A DNA stretch of 64,000 bases from Microbacterium nanhaiense (GTDB lineage: Bacteria; Actinomycetota; Actinomycetes; Actinomycetales; Microbacteriaceae). Below, piece by piece: positions 24,656 through 32,997 of this stretch. The stretch lies in NCBI RefSeq assembly GCF_014646015.1, contig NZ_BMMQ01000007.1:102179-166178 (forward strand), written 5' to 3'. Every line of letters begins with the position of its first letter. The first letter of the stretch is position 1. The position numbers and the translations under genes are program-made. The notes below the pieces were generated by a model. It saw only the letters and a list, made by a program, of their open reading frames with translations. It ran no database searches and was not told the DNA's origin.

Positions 24656-27415
24656 TTAACCGGCGGCGTCGTACGCGGCCGTCTTGGTGACGCTGAGCTG
24701 CGCTCCGTCGACGTCGGCGGTCGCCGTCGCGGTCGCCTCGCCGGCGGGAATGGCGGCGGAGCGGGAGTTGATCGACGCGTTCGCGGAGTCGCCGGGCTGC
24801 ACGGCCGAGAACGACTTCGAGCCGTACGCGGTCTCGACGACGACGTCCACCGGCACGTCTTCGTTGTTCGTCACCTTCACCGAGACGTACTGCTTGCCCG
24901 CGACGACGCGCGTGCTCGCCGAGGCGGAGACGTCCAGCCCGTCCTGTGCGTCGTCGGCGCGGCTGAGCACGACCTCGTCGACGACGCTGTTGACCGGGCT
25001 CGCGGTGCCATTGGCCTGGCTGCGCAGGGTCCGGACCGTGAGCGACTCGTCGGTGACCTCGATCGCCGAGTAGTTGCGCACCTTCTCCTGGTTGCGCACC
25101 GACGACCACCAGAGGTCGGTGCCGGTGTTCAGGTTGTAGTACTTCGAACCGCTCGCCGAGTTCGCGGTGACATACAGCACGTCGCCCGGGCCCGCCACGA
25201 CGCTCTCGGACGCGGCCTGCTCCTCGGGATCGGCGATCTGGCCGTCGTTGATGAGATAGCTGCGGGTGTAGTGGTGGTCGTGGCCCATCAGCACCATGTC
25301 GATGCCGAGCTCCGAGATCTTCTGGGGCATCGAGTTACGGCGGTCGATGATGTCGCTGTCGGTGGCGTGCACCGCGGCCGAGTAGATCGAGTGATGGAAG
25401 GCGAGCACCTTCCACTTCGCCTTGTCGCCCTGCTCCGCGACGACCTTCTCCATGAACGCGTTGTGCGAGGCGTAATCGCGGCTGTTGGAGTTGATGTTGA
25501 TGAACAGCACGTCCTTGTACAGGAACCAGTAGTCGCCGCCCGAGGCGCTCGAGCTGCCGGCCGCACCCGATTCGAGGTCGAGGTTCGGCAGGTTGAAGTG
25601 CTGCAGGTAGGCCTTCGACCCGACGTCGTGGTTGCCGTTCGTGGCGACGAGCGGGATCTCGCGCATCTGCGTCGGTGCGAGGAAGGACGCGTACTCGGCC
25701 TCGCTGCTCGCGGTGTTGACCTGGTCGCCGGCCGAGAAGAGCAGCTCGGCGTCGGGGTAGGTCTGGGTCGCGATGTTCATGGTGTCGACCCAGCCCGCCT
25801 CATCGGAGGCGAGATTGCCCGAGGCCCCCACCTGCGGGTCGCCGAAGAAGAGGAACTCGAAGTCGCCGTCGAAGTCCTGCGTGCGGAAGGTCGACGCGGC
25901 CGACCAGCCGGTCTCGTCGCTTCCGACGCGGTAGGCGTACTCGGTGTTCGGCTCGAGGCCGGAGAGCGCCGCGCTGCGGAAGTACTCGCCGCTCGTGGCC
26001 TGGCCGCCCGCGCTCGTCTCGACGGTGACGGCGGTCTCCGGGAAGACGCCGTCCTGCACCTCGGCGGCCTTCGCCAGCTGAGCCGTCTGCGGCACGTCGA
26101 TGTCCGAGTACCACGCGAGGTTGCGCTCGGCCTCCGTCGCCCCCACGCCGAGCACGATGTCGGTGATCTCGGCCGGGCGGTCGGGCTGCTCCTCGACGGG
26201 TGCGAGCGATTGCCAGTCGAAGTAGATGTCGCTGCTCGTCTCTCGGTCCTGGTAGAGCGCGACGGCGATCTGGTTCTCGCCCGCCACGAGGGCGTCGGCG
26301 GGGATCTGGAAGGTGCCCGTGACGGGATCCCCGGCACTCTCGCCCGCGTAGGTGAGGTTCTGATTCTCGGCCGCGTCCACGCGGCCGTCCGCGAAGCCCG
26401 CGACCTTCTCGCCGTTGACGTACACGCGCACGGCGTCGTCATAGGTCACGGTGGCCTTGAGCGACTGAAGGCGCGCGAGCTCGTCCTCGTCGAGGCTCAG
26501 GTCGGTGCGGAAGTGGTACGTCGGCACGGTGTTCTCCGAGCCGTCGAGGAGGTACTGCAGCAGGGTGTTCGCGACGAAGCCGCCGCCGAGGTCCGCGGCA
26601 CCGCGCTTGGATCCGAACGGCCCGCTCGCCTGGCTCCAGGCGGCGAAGTCGGCCGTCGTCCACGCGAGCGATCCGTCACCCGACGGGTCGGTGCCGTCGT
26701 CCGAATAGGCCCAGCTCGTCTCGCTGCTCAGGTACGTCTCGGGCAGGGGCGCGAGTCCGAACTCGAGGTAGTCGATGTTGCCGACGTAGTTGGGGTAGTC
26801 GGCGGCCTCGCCGGGCTTCGAGTCGGCGTGCATGACGACGATCACGGTGTGCTGGCCGCTGACCTCGCGCAGCAGATCGACCGTGGTCTCCCCGTACGCC
26901 TCCCAGTCGTTGCCCGTGGCGGGCATCGCGACCGTCGCGACCTTGTTCTCTTCCGTCTTCTCGTCGAGATAGACCTCGATCGACGAGTTGAGGCCGCTGC
27001 GCGCCTCGTTGACGACGTAGCGCAGCGTCAGCGTCGACAGGGGCGCCGAGCCGAAGTCGACGTCGGCGTAGGAGATCTCGGCGCCGTCGAAGGTGTTCTT
27101 CACGCGGGATCCGCCGGAGGCTGCGCCGCTCGATTCGACGCCGGTGTCGATCACCCGGCCGTTGATCTCGGCGCCGTTGTTGTCGCCGGTGTAGCTTTCC
27201 GCCTCGATGCGGACGGGCTCCGCGGCCGCGGCGATCGACGAGGAGCCCTCGGGTGCGTCGGCGGCGACGGCGGGGAGGGCCGCGGCGGCAAAGGATCCGG
27301 CGGTCAGCGAGACGAGGAGTGCTCCGGAGACGGTGCGTCGAACGGTGCGGTGTCGCGCATCGCGGCCGGGTGATGCCGCGACGGGCGGGCGCGGCGTGCT
27401 GTCTGTGGTCAGCAA
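24656..27415 (-). CDS. Secreted metallophosphoesterase with CBM6-like N terminus
   Basis: This exported protein has about 919 residues. No ATG precedes the signal peptide. A TTG at 27415 with GGAG seven bases upstream is chosen, giving a 60-residue leader that ends near VAADAPE. The N-terminal CBM6-like module (IEAESYTGDNN, 70-225) is followed by a beta domain and an Fn3-like purple-acid-phosphatase domain. The calcineurin-type phosphoesterase has FFGDPQ (about 523), AGDQVN, NGNHD (about 593) and GHDHHYTRSY (about 712). The last 85 residues, ending AYDAAG, repeat the C-terminal module of the GH92 enzyme. It probably releases phosphate from extracellular phosphoesters while bound to surface glycans. 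Confidence 0.85.
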   Translation of the reverse strand: MLTTDSTPRPPVAASPGRDARHRTVRRTVSGALLVSLTAGSFAAAALPAVAADAPEGSSSIAAAAEPVRIEAESYTGDNNGAEINGRVIDTGVESSGAASGGSRVKNTFDGAEISYADVDFGSAPLSTLTLRYVVNEARSGLNSSIEVYLDEKTEENKVATVAMPATGNDWEAYGETTVDLLREVSGQHTVIVVMHADSKPGEAADYPNYVGNIDYLEFGLAPLPETYLSSETSWAYSDDGTDPSGDGSLAWTTADFAAWSQASGPFGSKRGAADLGGGFVANTLLQYLLDGSENTVPTYHFRTDLSLDEDELARLQSLKATVTYDDAVRVYVNGEKVAGFADGRVDAAENQNLTYAGESAGDPVTGTFQIPADALVAGENQIAVALYQDRETSSDIYFDWQSLAPVEEQPDRPAEITDIVLGVGATEAERNLAWYSDIDVPQTAQLAKAAEVQDGVFPETAVTVETSAGGQATSGEYFRSAALSGLEPNTEYAYRVGSDETGWSAASTFRTQDFDGDFEFLFFGDPQVGASGNLASDEAGWVDTMNIATQTYPDAELLFSAGDQVNTASSEAEYASFLAPTQMREIPLVATNGNHDVGSKAYLQHFNLPNLDLESGAAGSSSASGGDYWFLYKDVLFININSNSRDYASHNAFMEKVVAEQGDKAKWKVLAFHHSIYSAAVHATDSDIIDRRNSMPQKISELGIDMVLMGHDHHYTRSYLINDGQIADPEEQAASESVVAGPGDVLYVTANSASGSKYYNLNTGTDLWWSSVRNQEKVRNYSAIEVTDESLTVRTLRSQANGTASPVNSVVDEVVLSRADDAQDGLDVSASASTRVVAGKQYVSVKVTNNEDVPVDVVVETAYGSKSFSAVQPGDSANASINSRSAAIPAGEATATATADVDGAQLSVTKTAAYDAAG

Positions 27416-27555
27416 GGTGGAGCTCCGATCTGAGCGTGCGTGGGGGGGAAGGCGCGCGAGACGCGCACCCACGACACACTGGAGAGGTCGGATGACCCCC
27501 AGCCGACCCCCACGTGAACGGAGGGTGTCGTTCGCCTGACGCCCCGGAGACGTGG

Positions 27556-28221
27556 TCACCCGGCGAGGCTCAGCACGACGCCCGTCGTGCCGTCGGCGAC
27601 GGCGTCGAGCCCGGCGGCGACGGCTTCCGCGGCGCGCGCGGGGGTGGTACCCGCCGCGTCCAGCTCCCCATCGGCGGGCGCGCCGGATCCGCGCGAGGTC
27701 GCCCCCGGCCAGATCACGGCCGTCACGTTCGCCGTCGGCTCGGGTAGCTGCGCGCCGACGATCAGGAACTGCTGATCGAGCCACTGCGAGGTGAGGTACG
27801 AGAAGACATCCGATGTCGCGTCGCCCAGGCCGATCACGACATCGGCCTCCGCGGCGAGCGCCTCTTCGAACGCCGCATCGATTCCTGTCCCGCCGCCGTC
27901 CGCCACGAACTCCAGGGGGCGGGCGCCCGCGCGCTCCGCGACCTCCCGTGCCGCCGCGCGCAGGGTCTGCGTCGCCTCGTCGTCGGTCGGCACGACGACG
28001 GCGACAACCCACCCGGCGATGTCAACGGCGTCGGTGGGCGGCGCGGCCTCGATCGTGCGCCCGGGCTCCGGAACCACCCGGTACGGATCCTCGCTTGCGA
28101 GGGGAGCGGGAGTGTTCGGCGGGGCCGCATCGCCGTCCGCCCCGTGCGCGCTGCACGCAGCAAGCAGCGCGACCGCCCCGAGGGCGATCGCGCTGCGTAG
28201 CGTTCGAGACCACGAATCCAT
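27556..28221 (-). CDS. Lipoprotein resembling BMP/Med-type binding proteins
   Basis: This 221-residue predicted lipoprotein has signal LRSAIALGAVALLAAC, with Cys23. The mature part has a Rossmann-like pattern: VVAVVVPTDDEATQTLRAAAREVAERAG, then DAAFEEALAAEADVVIGLGDATSDVF, then FLIVGAQLP. This resembles one lobe of basic membrane protein (Med) type binding proteins but is much shorter than the usual 330 residues. A GTG five codons upstream (28236) is another possible start. No transporter genes adjoin it. The function is unknown. Confidence 0.55.
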   Translation of the reverse strand: MDSWSRTLRSAIALGAVALLAACSAHGADGDAAPPNTPAPLASEDPYRVVPEPGRTIEAAPPTDAVDIAGWVVAVVVPTDDEATQTLRAAAREVAERAGARPLEFVADGGGTGIDAAFEEALAAEADVVIGLGDATSDVFSYLTSQWLDQQFLIVGAQLPEPTANVTAVIWPGATSRGSGAPADGELDAAGTTPARAAEAVAAGLDAVADGTTGVVLSLAG

Positions 28222-28300
28222 CGCGCCAGTGAACACCCGGATCCGGGACGCTCGGTGGCGCGCCGGTGTCCGGAGGGTGAACGGGCGCGTCCGCGGGTGC

Positions 28301-29542
28301 TTACTCGGGCTCGCCCTCTTCCCGGGTCCGGCCGATCGCGAGCCCGACGAGCGCGACGACTGCGGCGCCCAGCATCGTGAGGGCCAGCGGCAGCGTGGTG
28401 GCTTCGCCTCCGACGCCCACCAGCGCTGCGACGACGCCGGCGAGCACGAACTGCAGCAGGCCGAGGAAGGCGGAGGCCGCGCCCGTCGCCGCGGGCGGAA
28501 CCGCCGAGAGCGCGAGGGCGGTCGCGTTGCCGAACACGAGGCCCAGCGGCGCGATGGCGAGGAAGAGCGGAACCATCAGCCACACCGCGGCTGCTCCGGC
28601 CAGCGTGAGGACGAGGATCGCGAGCACGGCGAGGAGGCTGATCATCAGGCCCGCGGCCGTGAGGGTACGGATCGAGTAGCGCTTCGTCAGGCGCGAGGAG
28701 ATCGCCGTCGCACCCACGAGGCCGATCGCGTTGACCGCGAACGCCAGCCCGTACTGGGGCGCCGACAGCCCGATCATGTCCTGGTAGACGAACGGCGACG
28801 CCGAGATGTACGCCATCATGATCGCCATGCCGAAGCCGAATGCGAGCACGTGGCCGACGTATCCGCGGCGCAGGAGGCCGGACCAGGATCCGCGGGCGCC
28901 GGTGCGCGCCGCGGCGCGGACCGCCTTCGGCCGCGACTCGCGCACGAACAGCACGGTGGCGGCGAGCGCGACGAGGCCGAGGGCGCCGACGATCGACAGC
29001 AGGCCGCGCCAGCCGATGGTGTCGGCCAGGAGGCTTCCGGTGAGCGGCGCCACGACGGGGGCGACGCCGCCGATCATCATCATGAGGTTGAGGGCGCGCG
29101 CGGCGGCCGGCCCCGACTCGCGGTCGAGGATCATCGCGCGACCGATCACCATTCCGGCGGCGCCGCCGAGCCCCTGCGCGAGGCGGGCGACGACGAGGAG
29201 CTCGATGCTCCCGGCGGTCACGGCGACGGCGCTGGCCGCGATGAAGAGCGCCAGCCCCGTGAGCAGCGGGATCATGCGCCCGGCGCGGTCCGACCAGGGC
29301 CCGAAGAGCACCTGCCCGACGCCGGCGCCGAGCAGGAAGGCGGTCAGCGACAGCTGCACGCCCGTGGCGCTCGTCGACAGCTCGGAGGTCATCGCGGGGA
29401 AGGCCGAGAGGTACAGGTCGATGCCGAAGGGGGCGACGGCCGCGAGCAGGGCCAGTGCGAAGAGCGTCGCCGCGCCGATGCCTCCGCCTTTCGTCGGCGG
29501 GGCGGTCGGAGCGGTCGTGCGCACGGAATCGGTCATCGTCAT
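28301..29542 (-). CDS. Multidrug MFS efflux transporter, Bcr/CflA family
   Basis: This 413-residue transporter has twelve membrane segments and Bcr/CflA features: DLYLSAFPAM in segment 1, the loop motif GPWSDRAGR, RLAQGLGGAAGMVIGRAMI and RESRP after segment 6. It exports drugs such as bicyclomycin or phenicols by proton antiport; the substrate is not predictable. It is divergent from a marR gene. The palindromic operator begins inside the first ATG, leaving no room for a ribosome site, so the mRNA is leaderless or translation starts at the second ATG (29536). Confidence 0.85.
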   Translation of the reverse strand: MTMTDSVRTTAPTAPPTKGGGIGAATLFALALLAAVAPFGIDLYLSAFPAMTSELSTSATGVQLSLTAFLLGAGVGQVLFGPWSDRAGRMIPLLTGLALFIAASAVAVTAGSIELLVVARLAQGLGGAAGMVIGRAMILDRESGPAAARALNLMMMIGGVAPVVAPLTGSLLADTIGWRGLLSIVGALGLVALAATVLFVRESRPKAVRAAARTGARGSWSGLLRRGYVGHVLAFGFGMAIMMAYISASPFVYQDMIGLSAPQYGLAFAVNAIGLVGATAISSRLTKRYSIRTLTAAGLMISLLAVLAILVLTLAGAAAVWLMVPLFLAIAPLGLVFGNATALALSAVPPAATGAASAFLGLLQFVLAGVVAALVGVGGEATTLPLALTMLGAAVVALVGLAIGRTREEGEPE

Positions 29543-29566
29543 ATAGTTATGAAATCATAACTATAT
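29541..29566. promoter_or_regulatory. MarR-type operator
   Basis: ATATAGTTATGA and its exact complement TCATAACTATAT, separated by two bases, give a perfect 26-bp inverted repeat. It is very AT-rich for this genome and lies in the 54-base gap between the efflux and marR genes. MarR dimers bind such sites, so autoregulation and pump repression are expected. Confidence 0.85.
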
Positions 29567-29596
29567 TCGCAAAGTCAAACGGGGTAGCCTTGCGGC

Positions 29597-30034
29597 ATGG
29601 CCCCCGAGCACACTCCGCGCGACGAGGCTCTCGTCGAGCTGGCCGATCGCATCGTGCACATCGCCCGCAAGCTCAACGCGCGCACGCACCAGGATCCGCA
29701 GATCGTGCCCCTCAGCCCCCTCGAGGCGCTCGTCCTGCGGCACGTCGACCAGAACCCCGGGATCACCTCCTCGCACCTCGCCGCCGACCTCGAGCTGCGC
29801 ACGAGCAACGCCAGCACCGTGCTGCGGACGCTCGTCGAGAAGTCGTTGTTGCGGCGCGAGAGCGACCCCGACGACAGACGAGCGGTGCGATTTGCGCTGA
29901 CGGACACCGCGGTCGACAGCGTCGAGCGCCTGCGCACGCAGTGGGCGGAAACGCTCGGCGCGGCGCTGCCCGACACCGCGGATCCGGCGGAAGCGCTCGC
30001 GGTGCTGCGCGCGCTGGAGGAGGCGCTCGGATAG
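29597..30034 (+). CDS. MarR-family transcriptional regulator
   Basis: This 145-residue winged-helix protein has recognition region GITSSHLAADLELRTSNASTVLRTLVEKSLLRRESDPDDRRAVRFALT (residues 55-100), ending in the DxRxxR-type wing motif of the family. The promoter palindrome at 29541-29566 is its probable operator, controlling itself and the divergent Bcr/CflA pump. Confidence 0.9.
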   Translation: MAPEHTPRDEALVELADRIVHIARKLNARTHQDPQIVPLSPLEALVLRHVDQNPGITSSHLAADLELRTSNASTVLRTLVEKSLLRRESDPDDRRAVRFALTDTAVDSVERLRTQWAETLGAALPDTADPAEALAVLRALEEALG

Positions 30035-30052
30035 TAGGCGCCCGCTGTTCGA

Positions 30053-30124
30053 CGCGACGGCGGGAGTCGAACCCGCAACGACTGACGGTATGAACCGTGC
30101 CCCGGGACCACCCGGATCGCCGCG
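30053..30124 (-). tRNA. tRNA-like element (possible degenerate tRNA-Met)
   Basis: On the minus strand 72 bases fold like a tRNA. The 7-bp acceptor is CGCGGCG/CGTCGCG with one G-U pair. The D-arm is CCGG/CCGG with GG in the loop. The T-arm is GCGGG-TTCGACT-CCCGC. The anticodon arm is faulty: ACGG/CCGT encloses a six-base loop TTCATA containing CAT. Positions 8-9 read AT, not the usual TA. It is either a decaying tRNA or a tRNA mimic, and not a standard tRNA. Confidence 0.35.
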
Positions 30125-30228
30125 ATGCCTCCACGCTAGGCGGCGCTCGCGGGCCCCGCACCGTTGTGACGCTCTGTGAAGTCACGCGGCGTCATCTGGG
30201 GCGCGATCCGCGGATACCCAGAAACGCC

Positions 30229-30258
30229 GAGAGGCCGGTTCCGAAGAACCGGCCTCTC
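30229..30258 (-). terminator. Terminator of tRNA-Arg
   Basis: A 13-bp stem (GAGAGGCCGGTTC) with a TTCG loop on the minus strand lies 20 bases after the tRNA-Arg 3' end and is followed by a short T-containing stretch. Confidence 0.8.
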
Positions 30259-30278
30259 GTGACTGTCTCAACACAGTG

Positions 30279-30351
30279 TGCGCCCGAAGGGACTCGAACC
30301 CCTAACCTTCTGATCCGTAGTCAGATGCTCTATCCATTGAGCTACGGGCGC
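30279..30351 (-). tRNA. tRNA-Arg (anticodon ACG)
   Basis: This is a 73-base cloverleaf: acceptor GCGCCCG/CGGGCGC with discriminator A, D-arm GCTC...GAGC with the loop AATGGATA, and anticodon arm TCTGA-CTACGGA-TCAGA with anticodon ACG. The T-arm is AGGGG-TTCGAGT-CCCTT. CCA is not encoded. It reads CGN arginine codons, the main Arg set in this GC-rich genome. Confidence 0.95.
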
Positions 30352-30434
30352 CCGTTGCCGTGGCAACTCATATAACTTACCCCGCCGCGCCGACAAACGC
30401 GAAATCCGAATCCGTCTTCGGGCGTGTCTGAGCG

Positions 30435-30995
30435 TCAGCTGGAATGCTTCTTCTTCGCGCGCGCCTTCGCCTCGCTCGAGAGCTTCTGCAGGTCGACGCT
30501 CATGAGCGCCTGCATGCGCGCTTCGCGCATCTTCTCGTAGTCGGGGTCGTCGTCGGGGCGCATCGCCTCGATGCGCAGGCGGTTGTCGATGTTGTTCTCG
30601 ACGTCGTGCCAGGCGGCGTCGCGCGCGTCCTCGACGATCTTGGTGATCTGCTCGTCGTCCTCCGCGATCACCCGCAGCTTCTTGGCAACGCCCGCGTACT
30701 GCTTGGCGCGGCGGCGGAGGTTGCGCACGTCGCGATCGCGGTAGTCGTGCGTGCCGTGCGGGTCGCTGTGCTTACCCCAGGCCTTCGCGCGGGCCTTGCT
30801 CATCGTCGCGGCCGCCTCGTCCTGCTCGCGCGCGAGCGCCAGCAGCGCCTCGCGCGCGTCACCGCCGAAGACCTCCCGCGCGAAGTCGTCACCGTCGACG
30901 ATCGTGTCGACGAGGATCCGGTTCTTCACCTGCAGACGCACGGCGGCGAGGGCGATCGACACGCCCTCTTCCACTGCGTCCGCGTTGCGCCTCAC
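30435..30995 (-). CDS. Conserved hypothetical protein, charged and helical
   Basis: This 186-residue soluble protein is rich in Asp, Arg, Lys and Ala, with no membrane segment or signal. Stretches such as ALLALAREQDEAAATMSKARAKAW and YRDRDVRNLRRRAKQYAGVAKKLRVIAED suggest long helices, and it ends KARAKKKHSS. GTG at 30995 is chosen because AGAGGAGGGG stands right before it. I do not recognise a characterised family. It lies downstream of an efflux gene in the same direction, with 53 bases between. Confidence 0.65.
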   Translation of the reverse strand: MRRNADAVEEGVSIALAAVRLQVKNRILVDTIVDGDDFAREVFGGDAREALLALAREQDEAAATMSKARAKAWGKHSDPHGTHDYRDRDVRNLRRRAKQYAGVAKKLRVIAEDDEQITKIVEDARDAAWHDVENNIDNRLRIEAMRPDDDPDYEKMREARMQALMSVDLQKLSSEAKARAKKKHSS

Positions 30996-31048
30996 GGCCC
31001 CTCCTCTGGTCTGCCTCAATCTTAGTGGGGCGGGCCCGCGAACTCAGA

Positions 31049-32338
31049 TCATGGCCTCGTCGACGCTCTCGGCTCGCCGCGCGGGTCCCGCTGCTCGGCG
31101 AACCGCGCCGCGTGCTCGGCCCAGCCGGACTCGGCGGGGATCGCGCGGAGCGACGGGGTCAGCGCCGCGAGGACCGCGGCGGAGAGACAGATCGCGGCGG
31201 CGACGATGAGGGTCGGGGTGCGCCCGAACAGGCTCAGCCCGAAGCCGGCGATCAGCGGCGAAAGGGGCGCGACCGCCGAGGTGCCCAGCATGGCGGCGCT
31301 CATGGCGCGGCCGGTCATCTCCGTCGGCACCGCGACCATGAAGTATCCGACCATGCCCGCGTTGATGGCGGGGATCAGCACGGATCCGGCGGCGAGGATC
31401 GCGACGATCGCCCACAGGTCCTCCACGAAGGGCACGACGGCGACGCTCAGGGCGAGGGCCCCGATGCCCAGGATCTCGAGGATCCCCGTCGCGACGCGCG
31501 TCACGATCGCCGACGAGGCGACCGCACCGAGGAGCATCGCGACGCCGATACCGGCCGAGAGCCAGCCGATGTCGGTCGGGGTGAAGCCGCGCTGCTGCAG
31601 CGCGTAGATCACGGTCGTCATCGACGCGCCGACCCCGAGGTTGATGATGGTGATGACGATCACCGCCCCACGCAGATCCGCCCGCCGAAAGAGCCACACG
31701 ATACCCTCGCGCGCCTCCGCGAAGACCCCGGTCTTCTCGCGGGGCGCGCGGGGCGGATCCGGAACGCGGCGGCGCAGCAGGAGCGCCGTCGCGACCGCGA
31801 TCGCCTGGCAGGCCACGAGCGCGACCCCGACGAGCCACGCGCCGACGCCCAGCAAAACCCCGCCGAGCGGGCCGCCCGCGAGGTTCATCGCGGCGTCGCG
31901 CGCCTGGTTGGCGCCCTGGGCGCGCCCCATCGCCTCGCTCGGCACGATGTCCTTGAGCAGAGCCTCCCCGGCCATTCCGAAGAATCCGCCGCGCAGGGCG
32001 AGCAGCACCTCGACGGTGAGGAGCGCGGCGAAGGTGAGCGCGTCCGCGAGCGCGAGCAGCAGGAAGGCGCCGGCGACGACGGCGCCGATGACGGATGCGA
32101 GGAGCAGGAGCCGCGTGCGCGAGTGGCGGTCGGCATACACTCCCCCGCCCATCATGGTGACGGCCGACACGGCCGCGCCGACGCCGCCGATCGTGCCCGC
32201 CTGGGCGGGGTCGTCGGTGATGGCGAGCGCGATCAGCGGGAGCGCGAAACCGGCGAGCGCGCGCGTCAGGCCGATCGCCGTATCGCTGACGAACCAGGTC
32301 AGGTAGGACGGCGTGCGCCGGAGAGAGGGAGCGGTCAT
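31049..32338 (-). CDS. MFS efflux transporter
   Basis: This 429-residue protein has about twelve membrane segments. It starts SYLTWFVSDTAIGLTRALAGFALPLIALAIT and carries the motif GVYADRHSRTRLLLLAS, as in the macrolide/enterobactin (MFS_3) exporters, and RAQGANQARDAAMNLAGGPLGG. It is divergent from an ArsR-family regulator that probably represses it. The substrate is unknown; drug or siderophore export is typical. Confidence 0.85.
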   Translation of the reverse strand: MTAPSLRRTPSYLTWFVSDTAIGLTRALAGFALPLIALAITDDPAQAGTIGGVGAAVSAVTMMGGGVYADRHSRTRLLLLASVIGAVVAGAFLLLALADALTFAALLTVEVLLALRGGFFGMAGEALLKDIVPSEAMGRAQGANQARDAAMNLAGGPLGGVLLGVGAWLVGVALVACQAIAVATALLLRRRVPDPPRAPREKTGVFAEAREGIVWLFRRADLRGAVIVITIINLGVGASMTTVIYALQQRGFTPTDIGWLSAGIGVAMLLGAVASSAIVTRVATGILEILGIGALALSVAVVPFVEDLWAIVAILAAGSVLIPAINAGMVGYFMVAVPTEMTGRAMSAAMLGTSAVAPLSPLIAGFGLSLFGRTPTLIVAAAICLSAAVLAALTPSLRAIPAESGWAEHAARFAEQRDPRGEPRASTRP

Positions 32339-32350
32339 GTCGATCACTGT

Positions 32351-32390
32351 AGTTACGCAAGTTTCATTGCGCAACTGTTCTTGCACAACT
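32351..32390. promoter_or_regulatory. Operator of the MFS/ArsR divergent pair
   Basis: AGTTACGCAA and TTGCGCAACT form an inverted repeat with one mismatch and a 6-base spacer (32351-32376). A third copy, TTGCACAACT, follows at 32381-32390. The repeats lie between the two divergent starts in an otherwise AT-rich 80-base gap, as expected for an ArsR-type dimer. Confidence 0.75.
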
Positions 32391-32417
32391 TTATCTGCGG
32401 ATCGGTAGAGTGGGCGC

Positions 32418-32990
32418 ATGGCAGACGAGCTCGCGGATCCCACCGCCTCCACGGCCGTGCTCAAGGCCCTCGCCAACCCGCTGCGCCGCGCCATCATGAG
32501 GGCGCTCCTGCGCCTCGAATCCGCGCGGGCGACCGACCTGTCGCGCGAGCTCGACGTGCCCGCCAACAAGCTGAGCTTCCACCTGCGGGCGCTCGCCGCT
32601 GCGGACCTGATCCGGGAGGATCCGTCGCTCGCCCGCGATAAGCGCGATCGCGTGTGGGCACCGGCGCCCCGGAACATCAACATCGGCAGCCCCGAGCACC
32701 CCGTGGAGGACGAGGCGCTCGGCCTCGCCGCCATCCACGGAATCGTCGACGACCACCTCGCGCTCGTCACCCGAACGGCGGCGTGGAGCATGGAATACGT
32801 CACGGGGCGGCAGACGGAGGAGCACGCGATGTTCGTGCACACCAACGTCCGCCTCACGACGGACGAGTTCGAGCGGCTCAACGAGCGCCTGCTCGAGGTC
32901 ATCAACGAGTTCCGCGAGGCCCACGACGCGTCCGCCGCCGACACGCACCTCTACGAGATCGACATCATCGCGGCGGACGAGACGGTGTGA
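32418..32990 (+). CDS. ArsR-family (HTH_20) transcriptional regulator
   Basis: This 190-residue protein has an N-terminal winged helix (VLKALANPLRRAIMRALLRLESARATDLSRELDVPANKLSFHLRALAAADLI, about 14-66). An effector or dimerisation region of about 110 residues contains DERLNERLLEVINEF-like helices. No metal-binding Cys cluster is seen, so it probably senses an organic ligand. It is divergent from the MFS gene, with repeated TTGCxCAACT boxes between them, and convergent with the GAPDH gene seven bases away. Confidence 0.85.
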   Translation: MADELADPTASTAVLKALANPLRRAIMRALLRLESARATDLSRELDVPANKLSFHLRALAAADLIREDPSLARDKRDRVWAPAPRNINIGSPEHPVEDEALGLAAIHGIVDDHLALVTRTAAWSMEYVTGRQTEEHAMFVHTNVRLTTDEFERLNERLLEVINEFREAHDASAADTHLYEIDIIAADETV

Positions 32991-32997
32991 GGATCGC

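Noticed and set aside
27791..29560. A 589-codon + strand frame across the lipoprotein and Bcr/CflA genes
   Set aside because: It spans two real genes and their gap in antisense, is extremely Arg/Gly-rich and lacks motifs.
30053..30351. Integrated element next to tRNA genes
   Set aside because: tRNA-Arg is a common integration site, but no integrase, direct repeat of the tRNA end or foreign-looking genes are seen nearby.
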